This document shows positions 8,342 to 17,780 of a stretch of 64,000 nt of DNA, in pieces. Source of the stretch: Thermogutta sp039793925 (lineage in GTDB: Bacteria; Planctomycetota; Planctomycetia; Pirellulales; Thermoguttaceae); the NCBI RefSeq assembly GCF_039793925.1, contig NZ_JBAMME010000334.1, positions 15,307 through 79,306 on the forward strand, in the 5' to 3' direction. The stretch's first letter is position 1. Each line of letters starts with the position of its first letter. Both the position numbers and the translations under genes were made by a program. The notes below the pieces were generated by a model. That model was not told the origin of the DNA. It was given only the letters and a program-made list of their open reading frames with translations, and searched no databases.

Positions 8342-8704
8342 ATGGTGCAGCGATTTGCTTCCGTGGTTGTTCTGCTGACTTTTGCGGCCTTTCTTTGGGG
8401 ATGCTCTAAGGCAGAACGCGTTAAGCCGCCGGAACGGAACCCTAAGGAAGAGTTGGCGAAGGTGCTGGTACCCATCGCAGAGGGCAAGTTGCAGCAAGCA
8501 GGCAGCGCAATGGGAGAAGTCATGAACTTGATTGAACAGATCAAAAAGACCGATCCTGCGCTGGGAAATGAGCTGGAAGCCGACGGCAAGAAGATCATGA
8601 GCACTCAGGATATCAACATGGTGAAGGCTACCGCGCAGGCAATGCTGCAGAAGCTGGGTGCAGGGAGCAGCGGCGGGGCGGCTCCGTCGCAACCATCTCC
8701 ATGA
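8342..8704 (+). CDS. Small predicted lipoprotein
   Basis: 120 residues. Signal peptide ends in a lipobox-like 'LWGC' (Cys ~21), so it should be lipid-anchored. The mature part is mostly helical and charged, with a short Ser/Gly/Pro-rich tail. GGGAGG precedes the ATG by 9 bases. Location behind a DUF1559 gene is common for small planctomycete lipoproteins. No family recognised; function unknown. Confidence 0.75.
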   Translation: MVQRFASVVVLLTFAAFLWGCSKAERVKPPERNPKEELAKVLVPIAEGKLQQAGSAMGEVMNLIEQIKKTDPALGNELEADGKKIMSTQDINMVKATAQAMLQKLGAGSSGGAAPSQPSP

Positions 8705-8747
8705 GGTAGCCCGTAACCTGAGTGATGAACTACATTTAAGGAAAACA

Positions 8748-8788
8748 GCCACGTCGCCCGGCTCTCTCCGCGGCGTGGCGTTTTTATT
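8748..8788 (+). terminator. Intrinsic terminator after the lipoprotein gene
   Basis: GCCACG (8748-8753) pairs with CGTGGC (8774-8779), with further GC pairs inside, followed by TTTTTATT (8781-8788). It closes the DUF1559-lipoprotein unit. Confidence 0.7.
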
Positions 8789-8971
8789 AGACAGCCTCAA
8801 GGGAGCGAAGAGTTTTTTCGGCAACACGGGAACCTATTTCCCGTATTCGCAAAGTCAATCATCTTCGAAAAGTTGAACCGATTGCCTGGGGTGGGAATAC
8901 AACATAATGGACAGATCCGTCTTTCCGACACACCGTAAAGCTTGTTTGAAGTACGGACTCCGCTGTGGAGA

Positions 8972-10393
8972 ATGAGGCTCGCTAGCAGAAAACCGTCAGA
9001 CTGGTGCAATCCGGAGGAATTGCCCAAAGCAGACGTAGTACCGGAACAACAATCTGCCAGACGCTCCTTCTGGGTGCGAAAGCGCTTCTGGGCGGCCTGC
9101 GCTGCTCTCCTGCTGATCGGCGTTCTGTTCCGACTGGTGTGGGATTGGACCCATCCGCCCAGTCCCTTGCTCCAGGTCGCTGCGGATGCTGCGCCGGAAG
9201 TGGCCGAATTACTTCGGGAGGCTGATCAACTGGCCCAGGATACCGTCGCCATCTTCCCTGATGACCCGTATGCCTGGGATGTGATGGGACAGCTCCTCGG
9301 CCGGTTTGGAAAAACCGAAGATGCAACGCAATGCTGGGAAAAGGCACTGCAGCTTGATCCGAATTTTGCGGTGGGCTATCAGTCTCTCGGTAATCTGGCC
9401 CTGGAGCGCGGGGAACTGAAGAAGGCTGCCGAGTATTACCGCAAGGCATGGGAACTCCAGCGGGATTCCTCGGTCTTTCCTGTACAGTTGGCGGAAGTTC
9501 TCATCCAGGATGGTCAGTTGGAAGAAGCCCGCCAGGTGCTGACCGAGTGCCTGCGTCGGCACCCGCGTTCGCTTCCAGCGCGGGCCCTTCTCGGTCAGAT
9601 TCTCGTCCCGCTAAAAGATTACTCTGCGGCCTGTGAGCATCTTATGTATGTGATCACAGCCAATCCAGACTATACCAATGCGTATTATCCCCTGTCGACA
9701 GCCTTAAGCCGCCTAGGACACACGGAGGAATCGCGAAAGTACCTGGCGCGATTCCAAGAGATGAAGCGGCGAGACGAACAGCGACACCGCACAACTCTTA
9801 AGACAGAGACCCAACTGCCCGCCGTGCGGGCCGCTTTAGCACGTGCCTATCTGCTCGTGGCCAAAATCTACATTGCACGGGGTGACATTGCGACGGGAGA
9901 ACGCCTTTTGAAACGAGGTCTGGAGCTGAATCCCGACGAAGAAGAAATTCCGCCGCTTTTGGGATGGCTCTATTTTAAAACCGGCCGTGAAAACGAGGCG
10001 GCCTCGCTTCTCCACGATTACCGTCAAAAACACCGCGACTCACTGGAGGCGCAAATGGCCACGGGCAAGGTTTTTGCCGAATTCAAAAGGTTTGACGAAG
10101 CGGAAGCCGCTTACCGTCGTGCGATTGAGCTGACTCCACTCGAGGCTGGCGGATACGCTGCGCTTGCCTCGCTGTACCTCACGGCCGGGAAGCGTCCCTT
10201 TGATGCACACGTTCTGGCCCTGAGGGCCGCCGCCCGGGAACCCGCTCCCCAGTTCTTTTTCATCCTTGCGATTGCAGCTCAACGCGACGGCGACAGCCAA
10301 GCAGCGCTTTCCGCCGCCCAGGAAGCCGCCCGCCTTGACCCCACCAACGATCAGTACCAGAGGTTGCTCGACAGCCTTCGCCGCACGCTGTGA
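8972..10393 (+). CDS. Membrane-anchored TPR protein
   Basis: 473 residues from ATG 8972; an in-frame TTG at 8942 would add ten, and neither has a strong ribosome-binding site. A single transmembrane segment lies at ~37-56 ('WAACAALLLIGVLFRLVW'), then about nine tetratricopeptide repeats, e.g. 'AYRRAIELTPLEAGGYAAL' and 'CWEKALQLDPNFAVGYQSLG'. TPR arrays are protein-binding scaffolds, here probably facing the periplasm. The stop overlaps the next start by four bases (GTGA), implying translational coupling with the CRTAC1-like lipoprotein downstream. First gene of a five-gene plus-strand cluster. Confidence 0.9.
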   Translation: MRLASRKPSDWCNPEELPKADVVPEQQSARRSFWVRKRFWAACAALLLIGVLFRLVWDWTHPPSPLLQVAADAAPEVAELLREADQLAQDTVAIFPDDPYAWDVMGQLLGRFGKTEDATQCWEKALQLDPNFAVGYQSLGNLALERGELKKAAEYYRKAWELQRDSSVFPVQLAEVLIQDGQLEEARQVLTECLRRHPRSLPARALLGQILVPLKDYSAACEHLMYVITANPDYTNAYYPLSTALSRLGHTEESRKYLARFQEMKRRDEQRHRTTLKTETQLPAVRAALARAYLLVAKIYIARGDIATGERLLKRGLELNPDEEEIPPLLGWLYFKTGRENEAASLLHDYRQKHRDSLEAQMATGKVFAEFKRFDEAEAAYRRAIELTPLEAGGYAALASLYLTAGKRPFDAHVLALRAAAREPAPQFFFILAIAAQRDGDSQAALSAAQEAARLDPTNDQYQRLLDSLRRTL

Positions 10394-12141
10394 GACCACG
10401 AATTTCACTGATTATGCTGCTGGCATCTCTGCACTTGCGACTTTTGCTGATCGGGGCCCTGGTGGCGACACTGGGATTCAGCGGATGCCGCCGCAGGCAA
10501 ACTCCGTCTTCTGAATCCCATATTCCTCTCATGCGAGATGTCACCAACGAGACGGGCATCACCTTTGTTCACACCGATGGGAGCAGCGGCCGCCGTTATA
10601 TCATGGAAACAGTCACGTGCGGACTGGCGCTCTTTGATTACAACAACGACGATCTCCTGGATATCTACTTTGTCAATGGAGCGCCGCTGCCGGGTGCCCC
10701 ACCGCGCAATCCGCCTCCTCGCAATGAACTGTGGCGCAACGACGGCCACTGGCACTTCACTAATGTGACCGACCAAGCAGGTGTGGGCGACACAGGGTTT
10801 GGCATGGGCGTGACGGTCGGTGATTACGACAATGATGGCTGGCCGGACATATTCGTGAATAACTATGGCCCGAATAAACTTTATCACAATAACGGCGATG
10901 GAACATTTACTGACGTCACCGACCGGGCTGGGGTGAGCGGTGGAAATCGCATGGGCGCCGGTGCTGCCTTTCTCGACTACGACAACGACGGAGACCTCGA
11001 TCTCTACGTGGCCAACTACGTGAAGTTTACAGAAGAAAGCCATCGAGTCCATTACGTGAAAGGCTACCCCATGTACGCAGGACCACGCGATTTTCCGCCT
11101 GAGCCTGATCAGCTTTATCGCAACAATGGCGATGGCACATTCACCGATGTCAGCGTGGAAACGGGCATCGGAACGCATGCCGGCTCGGGGATGGGAATCG
11201 TGTGCTCCGACTACGACAATGATGGTGATACGGATGTGTTTGTCCTCAATGATGTGGCGGGCAATTTTCTTTTCCGCAACGATGGCAAGGGACACTTTGA
11301 GGAAATCGGGCTGGAATCGGGTTTTGCCTACAATGGAAGCGGCGATGAACTCGGGAGTATGGGCATCGATTGCGGTGACTACGATAACGACGGTTGGCTG
11401 GATTTGTTCATGACTTCGTATCAGGCCGAGCTGCCTGTGCTCTATCGCAATCTGGGCAATGGAACCCTGGAAGACGTCACCGTGGTGACTGGTGCTGGGC
11501 AGGGATGTCTCCCCTATGTGAACAGGGGAACTGGTTTAATCGACTTTAATAACGATGGTTGGAAAGATTTATTTATTGCCTGCGGCCATCTGCAAGACAA
11601 TATCGACATCTATGACGACACCACGGCCTACGCAGTACGGAACATTTTGCTTCTCAATCGGGGAAACGGCACGTTCGAGAACGTGAGTCATCGCTGCGGT
11701 GACGGCCTTAATCCCGTTTACAGCAGTCGCGGTGCCGTGTTTGGCGACCTCAATAATGACGGTGACATCGATATTGTCGTGCTGAACTCTCGAGAAAAAC
11801 CAACGATTATTCGTAACGATCAGCGAACTGGAAATCACTGGGTTCAGATCACGCTTCATGGCACGAAGTCAAATCGGGATGCCGTGGGGGCGAAAATCAA
11901 AGTTGTCGCGGGAAATCTTACCCAGGTGGACGAGGTGCACAGCGGACGCGGTTATCAAAGTTACTGGGGACCGCGGCTCCACTTTGGCCTGGGCCGGGCC
12001 ACAGAAATTACTCGCATTGAGATTCATTGGCCGTCCGGAAACACACAGGTATTTGAGCATCTTCCGGTTGATCGGTTCCTGACCTTCACGGAAGGCGAAT
12101 CCACTTTTGTAAGCAAGACCGTCAATGAGATGCCGCACTGA
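10390..12141 (+). CDS. CRTAC1-like lipoprotein 1 (FG-GAP/VCBS repeats plus ASPIC/UnbV)
   Basis: 583 residues, GTG start overlapping the previous stop. Residues ~1-33 form a lipoprotein signal with lipobox 'GFSGC'. A beta-propeller of FG-GAP/VCBS repeats follows, each with Ca-binding loops of the form DxDNDGxxD, e.g. 'GDYDNDGWPDIFVNNYGPN' and 'SDYDNDGDTDVFVLNDVAG'. The end is an ASPIC/UnbV domain ('GAKIKVVAG', 'HSGRGYQSYWGPRLHFGLG'). This architecture is known from animal cartilage acidic protein 1 and from bacterial surface proteins; bacterial function is unknown, adhesion or carbohydrate binding being guesses. Two close paralogues lie downstream. Confidence 0.92.
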   Translation: MRPRISLIMLLASLHLRLLLIGALVATLGFSGCRRRQTPSSESHIPLMRDVTNETGITFVHTDGSSGRRYIMETVTCGLALFDYNNDDLLDIYFVNGAPLPGAPPRNPPPRNELWRNDGHWHFTNVTDQAGVGDTGFGMGVTVGDYDNDGWPDIFVNNYGPNKLYHNNGDGTFTDVTDRAGVSGGNRMGAGAAFLDYDNDGDLDLYVANYVKFTEESHRVHYVKGYPMYAGPRDFPPEPDQLYRNNGDGTFTDVSVETGIGTHAGSGMGIVCSDYDNDGDTDVFVLNDVAGNFLFRNDGKGHFEEIGLESGFAYNGSGDELGSMGIDCGDYDNDGWLDLFMTSYQAELPVLYRNLGNGTLEDVTVVTGAGQGCLPYVNRGTGLIDFNNDGWKDLFIACGHLQDNIDIYDDTTAYAVRNILLLNRGNGTFENVSHRCGDGLNPVYSSRGAVFGDLNNDGDIDIVVLNSREKPTIIRNDQRTGNHWVQITLHGTKSNRDAVGAKIKVVAGNLTQVDEVHSGRGYQSYWGPRLHFGLGRATEITRIEIHWPSGNTQVFEHLPVDRFLTFTEGESTFVSKTVNEMPH

Positions 12142-12158
12142 TACACAGTTCTTTGTCT

Positions 12159-13916
12159 ATGTTATTGAAACAATATACACATAGATTCGCTATTTACCTC
12201 CTACTGCTCGTCAGCACGGTCGTGGTATGCCAGACGAGCTGTCGGCGTGGTGTCGACTCCTCGGGCACAGGCGGCCGTACCAGCAGCGGTATCCTCCTCA
12301 AAGACGTGTCCACAAAAGTAGGCATTACGTTTCAACACACCGATGGCAGCAGCGGTGAGCACTATATCATTGAACCGATGAGTGCCGGGCTCGCACTTTT
12401 CGACTACGACAATGATGGTTTTATCGATATTTATTTTCTCAATGGCGCCCCGCTCCCCGGCTATAAAGGACCCCGCAATCCGCGTAATGCTTTGTACAGG
12501 AATAACGGCGACTGGACATTCACCGACGTGACGGACCGGGCGGGGGTAGGTGACACAGGATATGGACTTGGCGTAACGGTGGGTGATTTCGACAATGATG
12601 GCGACCCCGACCTCTATCTGAACAACTATGGTCCAAATGTTTTCTATCGCAACAATGGTGACGGGACTTTTACCGACATCACGGGACAAACCGGAACTGC
12701 CGGTCCGGCCGACTACGTTGGAGCTGGCGCGCTTTTCGTCGATGTTGACCGTGACGGTCTGCTCGATCTTTACGTGGGAAATTATCTCCGATTCGATCCC
12801 AGTATGAATGTTGTGCGGATGATTGACGGCATGCGATCTTATCCGTCGCCTCGAGACTATTTACCCATTCCTGATACTCTCTATCGCAACAATGGTGACG
12901 GAACGTTTGCTGACATCAGCGAGACTTCCGGAATCGCCGCCGTTAAAGGAACTGCCATGGGGATGGTGGCCGCCGACATCGATAATGACGGAGACACCGA
13001 TATCTTTGTTCTCAATGACGTTGCAGAGAATTTCTTATTCATCAATGATGGCACCGGCCATTTCACCGAATCTGCGATCGAACGTGGAGTTGCTTACAAC
13101 GCTTATGGTGAGGAAAACGCCAGTATGGGCGTGGATTGCGGTGATGTGGACCGTGATGGCTGGCTCGATTTCTATATGACCGCTTACGAAGATGAGCTGG
13201 CTGTTTTTTATCGCAATCTCGGTGACGGTTACTTTGAGGACGTCACCCAGCTTACAGGCGCGGGTGAAGGTACGTACCCACACGTCAATTGGGGCGTTGG
13301 CCTAGTCGATCTCGATAACGATGGTGACCTGGATATCTTTATTGCCAACGGACACACGGAGGATAATGCCGAGGCCCGAACCGCCGCCACCGCGTGGCGG
13401 GTCCGCAACCTCGTGTTGATAAACGACGGAAAAGGACATTTTCGAAACGTCACAGACGACTGCGGTGACGGGCTTGCACCGGTCGAGGCCAGTCGCGGTG
13501 CGGCCTTCGCCGATCTCGACAATGATGGGGATATTGACATTGTGGTCCTCAACTCGCGGAGTGCACCCACGATCATTGAAAACCGAACGAGTAACGGCAA
13601 TCACTGGATTCAGATTATTCTCGAGGGAACCAAGACAAATCGCGATGGTGTCGGCAGTCGAGTAACACTGACCGCGGGGGATTTAAGACTCGTCCAGGAA
13701 AAGCTTGGAGGACGCGGTTACCAGTCTTACTGGGGTTCAAGGCTCCATTTCGGTTTAGGCCAACACAATCGTATCGATCAGATAGAAGTTCACTGGCTGA
13801 GCGGCACGGTAGACATACTAAGAAACATACCGATCGATTGTTTTATAAGGATTAAAGAAGGAACCGGGCGTTTTGAAGTTGTACGGTTACCACGGGCAAA
13901 GGGCTCTCCGAAATAG
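12159..13916 (+). CDS. CRTAC1-like lipoprotein 2 (FG-GAP/VCBS repeats plus ASPIC/UnbV)
   Basis: 585 residues from ATG 12159, 17 bases after the previous stop. Signal peptide with cysteines suited to lipidation (VVVCQTSC). The propeller shares block after block with its neighbour: 'FQHTDGSSGEHYIIEPMSAG', 'FLNGAPLPGYKGPRN', 'AGVGDTGYGLGVTVGDFDND', and ends with 'LGGRGYQSYWGSRLHFGLGQ'. The second and third copies both have 'EPMSAGL' and 'LPGY.GP', whereas the first has 'METVTCGL' and 'LPGAPPRN', so copies 2 and 3 look closer to each other. Same caveats on function. Confidence 0.92.
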   Translation: MLLKQYTHRFAIYLLLLVSTVVVCQTSCRRGVDSSGTGGRTSSGILLKDVSTKVGITFQHTDGSSGEHYIIEPMSAGLALFDYDNDGFIDIYFLNGAPLPGYKGPRNPRNALYRNNGDWTFTDVTDRAGVGDTGYGLGVTVGDFDNDGDPDLYLNNYGPNVFYRNNGDGTFTDITGQTGTAGPADYVGAGALFVDVDRDGLLDLYVGNYLRFDPSMNVVRMIDGMRSYPSPRDYLPIPDTLYRNNGDGTFADISETSGIAAVKGTAMGMVAADIDNDGDTDIFVLNDVAENFLFINDGTGHFTESAIERGVAYNAYGEENASMGVDCGDVDRDGWLDFYMTAYEDELAVFYRNLGDGYFEDVTQLTGAGEGTYPHVNWGVGLVDLDNDGDLDIFIANGHTEDNAEARTAATAWRVRNLVLINDGKGHFRNVTDDCGDGLAPVEASRGAAFADLDNDGDIDIVVLNSRSAPTIIENRTSNGNHWIQIILEGTKTNRDGVGSRVTLTAGDLRLVQEKLGGRGYQSYWGSRLHFGLGQHNRIDQIEVHWLSGTVDILRNIPIDCFIRIKEGTGRFEVVRLPRAKGSPK

Positions 13917-13963
13917 GCTTTCCGGCCAGCGCCGATAAAAGCCACACGAGGGAGGCCACTCAA

Positions 13964-15052
13964 ATGACCTCGCGCACGCACGTTCTCACTTGGCTGGTGG
14001 TGATTGCAGGAGTTGGACTTGGAGCTATTTCCTTTATTTTAATTAAACGTCAGGTGTTATTCAAAGAACATATTCAACAGGAAACTGCACAGAGTCGTTC
14101 GGGAGCAACTATTATTGTTCCCGAAGTCGTCAATAAGCCGATACCCGAGACGGGGCAGCAGGTCGCCGCGGAGATGGACGCAGTTGCGCAGTGGCTCGAA
14201 ATAACGTTCCCCCAATGCGTGGAAATGCTCGAGCTTAGCGCTCGGCTGCGGTTCCACCGCGGTGAACTTGATAAAGCTGAACAGTTATGGTGCCGTGCGA
14301 TAAGCATCGATCCCACCTATCCCTTTGCTCATCATGGGGTGGCGATCGTGCGGGCTTTGCATGGCGATTATGAAGCCGCAATCAGTGAATATCGTGAGAC
14401 GCTTCGCTTCAGCCCACGGGCTCTGGAACCGCTTCTCGAGTTAGGCGATGTACTCATTAAAGCCGGAAAGATTGATGACGCCATTGATCTACTGGAAAAT
14501 GACTTTCCTTCTACGGTAGAGTCGCTATGGCGATACACCATGCTCGGAGAGTGTTATCTGCATAAAGGTGATCTGGCCAAAGCGCGACTCATGTATGAAC
14601 TGGCTCTTTCCCGCAGTCCCAATGATACATCTGCTTTGTATGGCCTGTCGCTTGTTCTGGCCCGTTTGGGCCGCCAGGCCGAAGCCGATAAAGTGGCCGA
14701 ACAGCTCAAACAGCTTCGTGAGTCGGAACGCCAAAAACAGCGACAAGAGCGACGTCGTTTTGACGAGCGAACGGACCTTGCCGGAAAACTGGCCGAGGTG
14801 TACGGTGGTGTCGCCAGATTTCTCCTAGCGGTCGATGCGATCGAGCAGTCAAGAGCGATTGCGCACCGGGCTATTCAACTTCAACCCGACCAGCCGGTGG
14901 CACGACAGGTTCTGGCGGAAATTCGGCTCAAAGAACTGGCGCCCGTGGCAGCGGTCGCTCACTCCGTTTCTCAGGGCGAGGGAGACCACCAAAGGGACAC
15001 ACAATCACAGGGTCAGCCGCCCCAGAAGAGTTCCTCGAATACGCGGCCATGA
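13964..15052 (+). CDS. Membrane-anchored TPR protein, second of the cluster
   Basis: 362 residues, ATG preceded by GAGGGAGG. One transmembrane helix at ~8-27 ('LTWLVVIAGVGLGAISFILI'), then TPR-like helix pairs ('AEQLWCRAISIDPTYPFAHH', 'ARLMYELALSRSPNDTSALY') and a Gln/Ser-rich tail. It resembles the TPR protein at 8972 in plan: membrane anchor, TPR array, then 'LGR..EA.K...Q....ES.R...R', suggesting a duplicated TPR-CRTAC1 pair. A third CRTAC1-like gene follows after 58 bases. Confidence 0.87.
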   Translation: MTSRTHVLTWLVVIAGVGLGAISFILIKRQVLFKEHIQQETAQSRSGATIIVPEVVNKPIPETGQQVAAEMDAVAQWLEITFPQCVEMLELSARLRFHRGELDKAEQLWCRAISIDPTYPFAHHGVAIVRALHGDYEAAISEYRETLRFSPRALEPLLELGDVLIKAGKIDDAIDLLENDFPSTVESLWRYTMLGECYLHKGDLAKARLMYELALSRSPNDTSALYGLSLVLARLGRQAEADKVAEQLKQLRESERQKQRQERRRFDERTDLAGKLAEVYGGVARFLLAVDAIEQSRAIAHRAIQLQPDQPVARQVLAEIRLKELAPVAAVAHSVSQGEGDHQRDTQSQGQPPQKSSSNTRP

Positions 15053-15110
15053 TAGCCTGACGACATGGCTGACAAACAGCTTGATGAACTCGGGCTGGTG
15101 AGATTGAGTT

Positions 15111-16961
15111 ATGGGATGTATGCGATCGTCGCCTTGGAGCGATTTGAGTGTCGGCTTCGCGTTTTTGATAATGCTTTTTTTTGTCCTTCTCACTCTGCCG
15201 GTACCGGGATGCCGTCGCCCAGAACAGGCGGACCGTCCCAGCCCCGAAGCCACAGATTTAGAAACGCACCGTTCTTTGGCCTCTTCCGCGCAGGGAGTCG
15301 AGAATCAATCGACAAGGCCTGCACCTGCTTCCTTTTGTTTTCGAGACGTCACGGATTCATGCGGCATTCAGTTCGTTCATACCGATGGGAGCAGTGGCCG
15401 CCGGTACGTGATTGAGCCCATGTCCGCTGGCCTGCTTTTGTTCGATTACAACAACGATGGCTGGATTGATATCTATTTCCTTAATGGCGCTCCACTCCCG
15501 GGCTACACTGGTCCTCCGTCTCCTCGAAATCATTTGTATCGCAACCTGGGTAATTGGCGATTCGTGGATGCCACTGATCAGGCCGGAGTCGGAGACACTG
15601 GCTACGGACTGGGAGTCGCCGCTGCCGATTTCGACAACGATGGTGACGAGGATATCTATGTCAACAATTTCGGACCGAACGTGTTTTACAGAAATAACGG
15701 TGACGGAACGTTCACCGATGTTACCCACCAGACAGGAACTGCGAACGGAGAGAAAATGGGGGCCGGGGTATGTTTTGTTGATATTGACCGGGATGGATGG
15801 GTAGATTTGTATGTCGGTAACTATATTCACTTTACATTTGACCAGCATATATCGCGGACCATTAATGCTGTCCCCTCTTACCCCGGACCGCTCGACTATA
15901 CAGCCGTTCCTGATACTCTCTATCATAATCAGAGAGACGGTACTTTCGCGGATATTTCCGGGCCTTCGGGCATCTCTCAACTCGCTGGAACAACCATGGG
16001 CATGGTTGCCGGCGATTTTGACAACGATGGAGACGATGACATCTTCATTTGCAATGACGTGCGAGAAAACTTTCTCCTTATTAATGATGGATTCGGCCAC
16101 TTTGAGGAAGCCGCCATCTTGCGTGGCGTCGCCTACGATGCCAGTGGCTCTCCCCAGGCGAGTATGGGTGTGGACTGCGGCGACTTAAACCGCGACGGCT
16201 GGCTGGATCTCTTTATGACGTCCTACCAGAACGAGACGGTCACCTTCTACCGCAACCTCGGCAAGGCATTCTTTGAAGATGCGACGGCCGTCACCGGAGC
16301 CGGTGCGGGAAGCTATCCCTACGTGACCTGGGGCGTCGTCCTTGCTGACTTCGACAACGATGGTGACAAAGATGTCTTTATCGCTTGCGGTCATCTGGAT
16401 GATAATGTAGAACTCCGCGATCGCAGCACATCCTACCGCGCGAAAAACATTGTTCTGAAGAACCAAGGCGACGGACGGTTCGTTAACGTCAGCGCCCAAA
16501 GCGGCGATGGGCTCCAGGTTGCCAAGAGCAGCCGCGGAGCCGCCGGTGCCGACCTCGATAATGACGGGCGCATTGACATTGTGGTTGTTAATTCCCGGGA
16601 CTCTCCCACGATTCTGCACAACGAGACGCCGACCCCCTACAACTGGTTGGAGCTTCTCCTGGAAGGTCGCGCCAGTAACCGGAGCGCAATTGGCGCTAAG
16701 GTCAAAGTGGTGGCTGGCGACCTCGTCCAGTATGACGAGGTTCACAGCGGACGCGGATACCAGAGTGACTGGGGCCGGCGACTTCATTTCGGTCTCCGAG
16801 AGCACAATGAAGCTCAGCTTATCGAAGTCACCTGGCCGACCGGACGCATCGAGCGGTGGTCACACATTCCGGCCAACCGAATTGTCAAGCTCATTGAAGG
16901 TGAAACCAGTTGGCTCACGGTGCACACCACACCATCGAGCTCTTCTCCCCAAAGAAAATAA
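15111..16961 (+). CDS. CRTAC1-like lipoprotein 3 (FG-GAP/VCBS repeats plus ASPIC/UnbV)
   Basis: 616 residues. Signal peptide ends in lipobox 'VPGC' (Cys ~34), then a ~50-residue linker that the other two lack. Propeller repeats carry Ca-binding loops ('AADFDNDGDEDIYVNNFGPN', 'GDFDNDGDDDIFICNDV') and the ASPIC/UnbV end is 'HSGRGYQSDWGRRLHFGL'. Last gene of the cluster; a perfect hairpin begins directly at its stop codon. Likely exposed on the cell surface or periplasmic side; partner unknown. Confidence 0.92.
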   Translation: MGCMRSSPWSDLSVGFAFLIMLFFVLLTLPVPGCRRPEQADRPSPEATDLETHRSLASSAQGVENQSTRPAPASFCFRDVTDSCGIQFVHTDGSSGRRYVIEPMSAGLLLFDYNNDGWIDIYFLNGAPLPGYTGPPSPRNHLYRNLGNWRFVDATDQAGVGDTGYGLGVAAADFDNDGDEDIYVNNFGPNVFYRNNGDGTFTDVTHQTGTANGEKMGAGVCFVDIDRDGWVDLYVGNYIHFTFDQHISRTINAVPSYPGPLDYTAVPDTLYHNQRDGTFADISGPSGISQLAGTTMGMVAGDFDNDGDDDIFICNDVRENFLLINDGFGHFEEAAILRGVAYDASGSPQASMGVDCGDLNRDGWLDLFMTSYQNETVTFYRNLGKAFFEDATAVTGAGAGSYPYVTWGVVLADFDNDGDKDVFIACGHLDDNVELRDRSTSYRAKNIVLKNQGDGRFVNVSAQSGDGLQVAKSSRGAAGADLDNDGRIDIVVVNSRDSPTILHNETPTPYNWLELLLEGRASNRSAIGAKVKVVAGDLVQYDEVHSGRGYQSDWGRRLHFGLREHNEAQLIEVTWPTGRIERWSHIPANRIVKLIEGETSWLTVHTTPSSSSPQRK

Positions 16962-16996
16962 CGCGCCACGTGGTCTGTATTAACTCACGTGGCGCG
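16962..16996 (+). terminator. Perfect hairpin at the end of the TPR-CRTAC1 cluster
   Basis: CGCGCCACGTG (16962-16972) pairs without mismatch with CACGTGGCGCG (16986-16996), 13-base loop, starting one base after the stop codon. There is no T run, so it may end transcription poorly or protect the mRNA 3' end. Confidence 0.55.
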
Positions 16997-17062
16997 ACGC
17001 AGTCACGCCCTTGTTTGTGGTTAGTTCACGAACCTCTACGCTTGCCGACTGCGCCAGATTAC

Positions 17063-17482
17063 TCATTGATTCGGGCGAGGCGGAACAGGCGGTATCGCCC
17101 GAACACGCTTCTGGATGTCTGTCTCAAGGACACCGAAGGTGGCTTCGTGCCGCTGGATTGTAAGCTGAAGTGCGTGAAGCATCCGCTTGGCGGTATAAAA
17201 ATTCATGACAATCCGTTGGCTCACCACGATCGGCTGGGCAGGAATGCCGATCGGCTGCGGATTCAAACCGAAGTCGATGATGACCTCTTCCGGCGTTCCA
17301 GTGACACGACAGAAATTCGCATAACTGGCTGTCACCTTGCTGTCGTCAATCTGCAGCGTGACCCGAGGTGGAGCCGCCTGCTGTTGCTGAAACTGTTGCG
17401 GTTCCACGGCAGTTTGTGATGCCTTGTTTTCCTGATCCGTGACATCTGTTTCCGGGGGGTGAGGAAGATCGAAGTCTGACAC
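17063..17482 (-). CDS. DUF3467 domain protein
   Basis: 139 residues from GTG 17482, which has AAAGGG 7 bases upstream; TTG two codons earlier is too close to that site. The first ~45 residues are polar and glutamine-rich, then the DUF3467 core: 'YANFCRVTGTPEEVIIDFG' and a C-terminal 'VVSQRIVMNFYTAKRMLHAL' helix. The family is small, widespread and uncharacterised. It stands alone between the CRTAC1 cluster and the HD gene. Confidence 0.85.
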   Translation of the reverse strand: MSDFDLPHPPETDVTDQENKASQTAVEPQQFQQQQAAPPRVTLQIDDSKVTASYANFCRVTGTPEEVIIDFGLNPQPIGIPAQPIVVSQRIVMNFYTAKRMLHALQLTIQRHEATFGVLETDIQKRVRAIPPVPPRPNQ

Positions 17483-17780
17483 GGCCAATCCCTTTCGTGA
17501 AAATTAGGTCCTCTTAACTCTTCGTCGCACCACCATATGGCGCGACCCCACTATCACAACCGGCGGTAGAAGATACCGCCAGCTCCCATTGTCATGGAAT
17601 CACCGTCTAAAGGAATATAGCACACATTTCGTAAGGTCATATTTCACAACTACATGGCCACCGATTGCCGGTCGGCCCTCGGCGTTTCATTCCGCGAATT
17701 CCAAACCACCGGTAAAAGCGGAGGAATCCTGAGGCCAGGCCATCACGTGATTCGGGGCGAGTCCCCTTGATGGCGAGGTT

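Noticed and set aside
10405..11295. Long minus-strand reading frame (296 codons) inside the first CRTAC1 gene
   Set aside because: It is antisense to the Asp/Asn/Gly-rich repeats, whose codon periodicity keeps the opposite strand open. Similar frames occur at 15357-16100 and 12201-12689.
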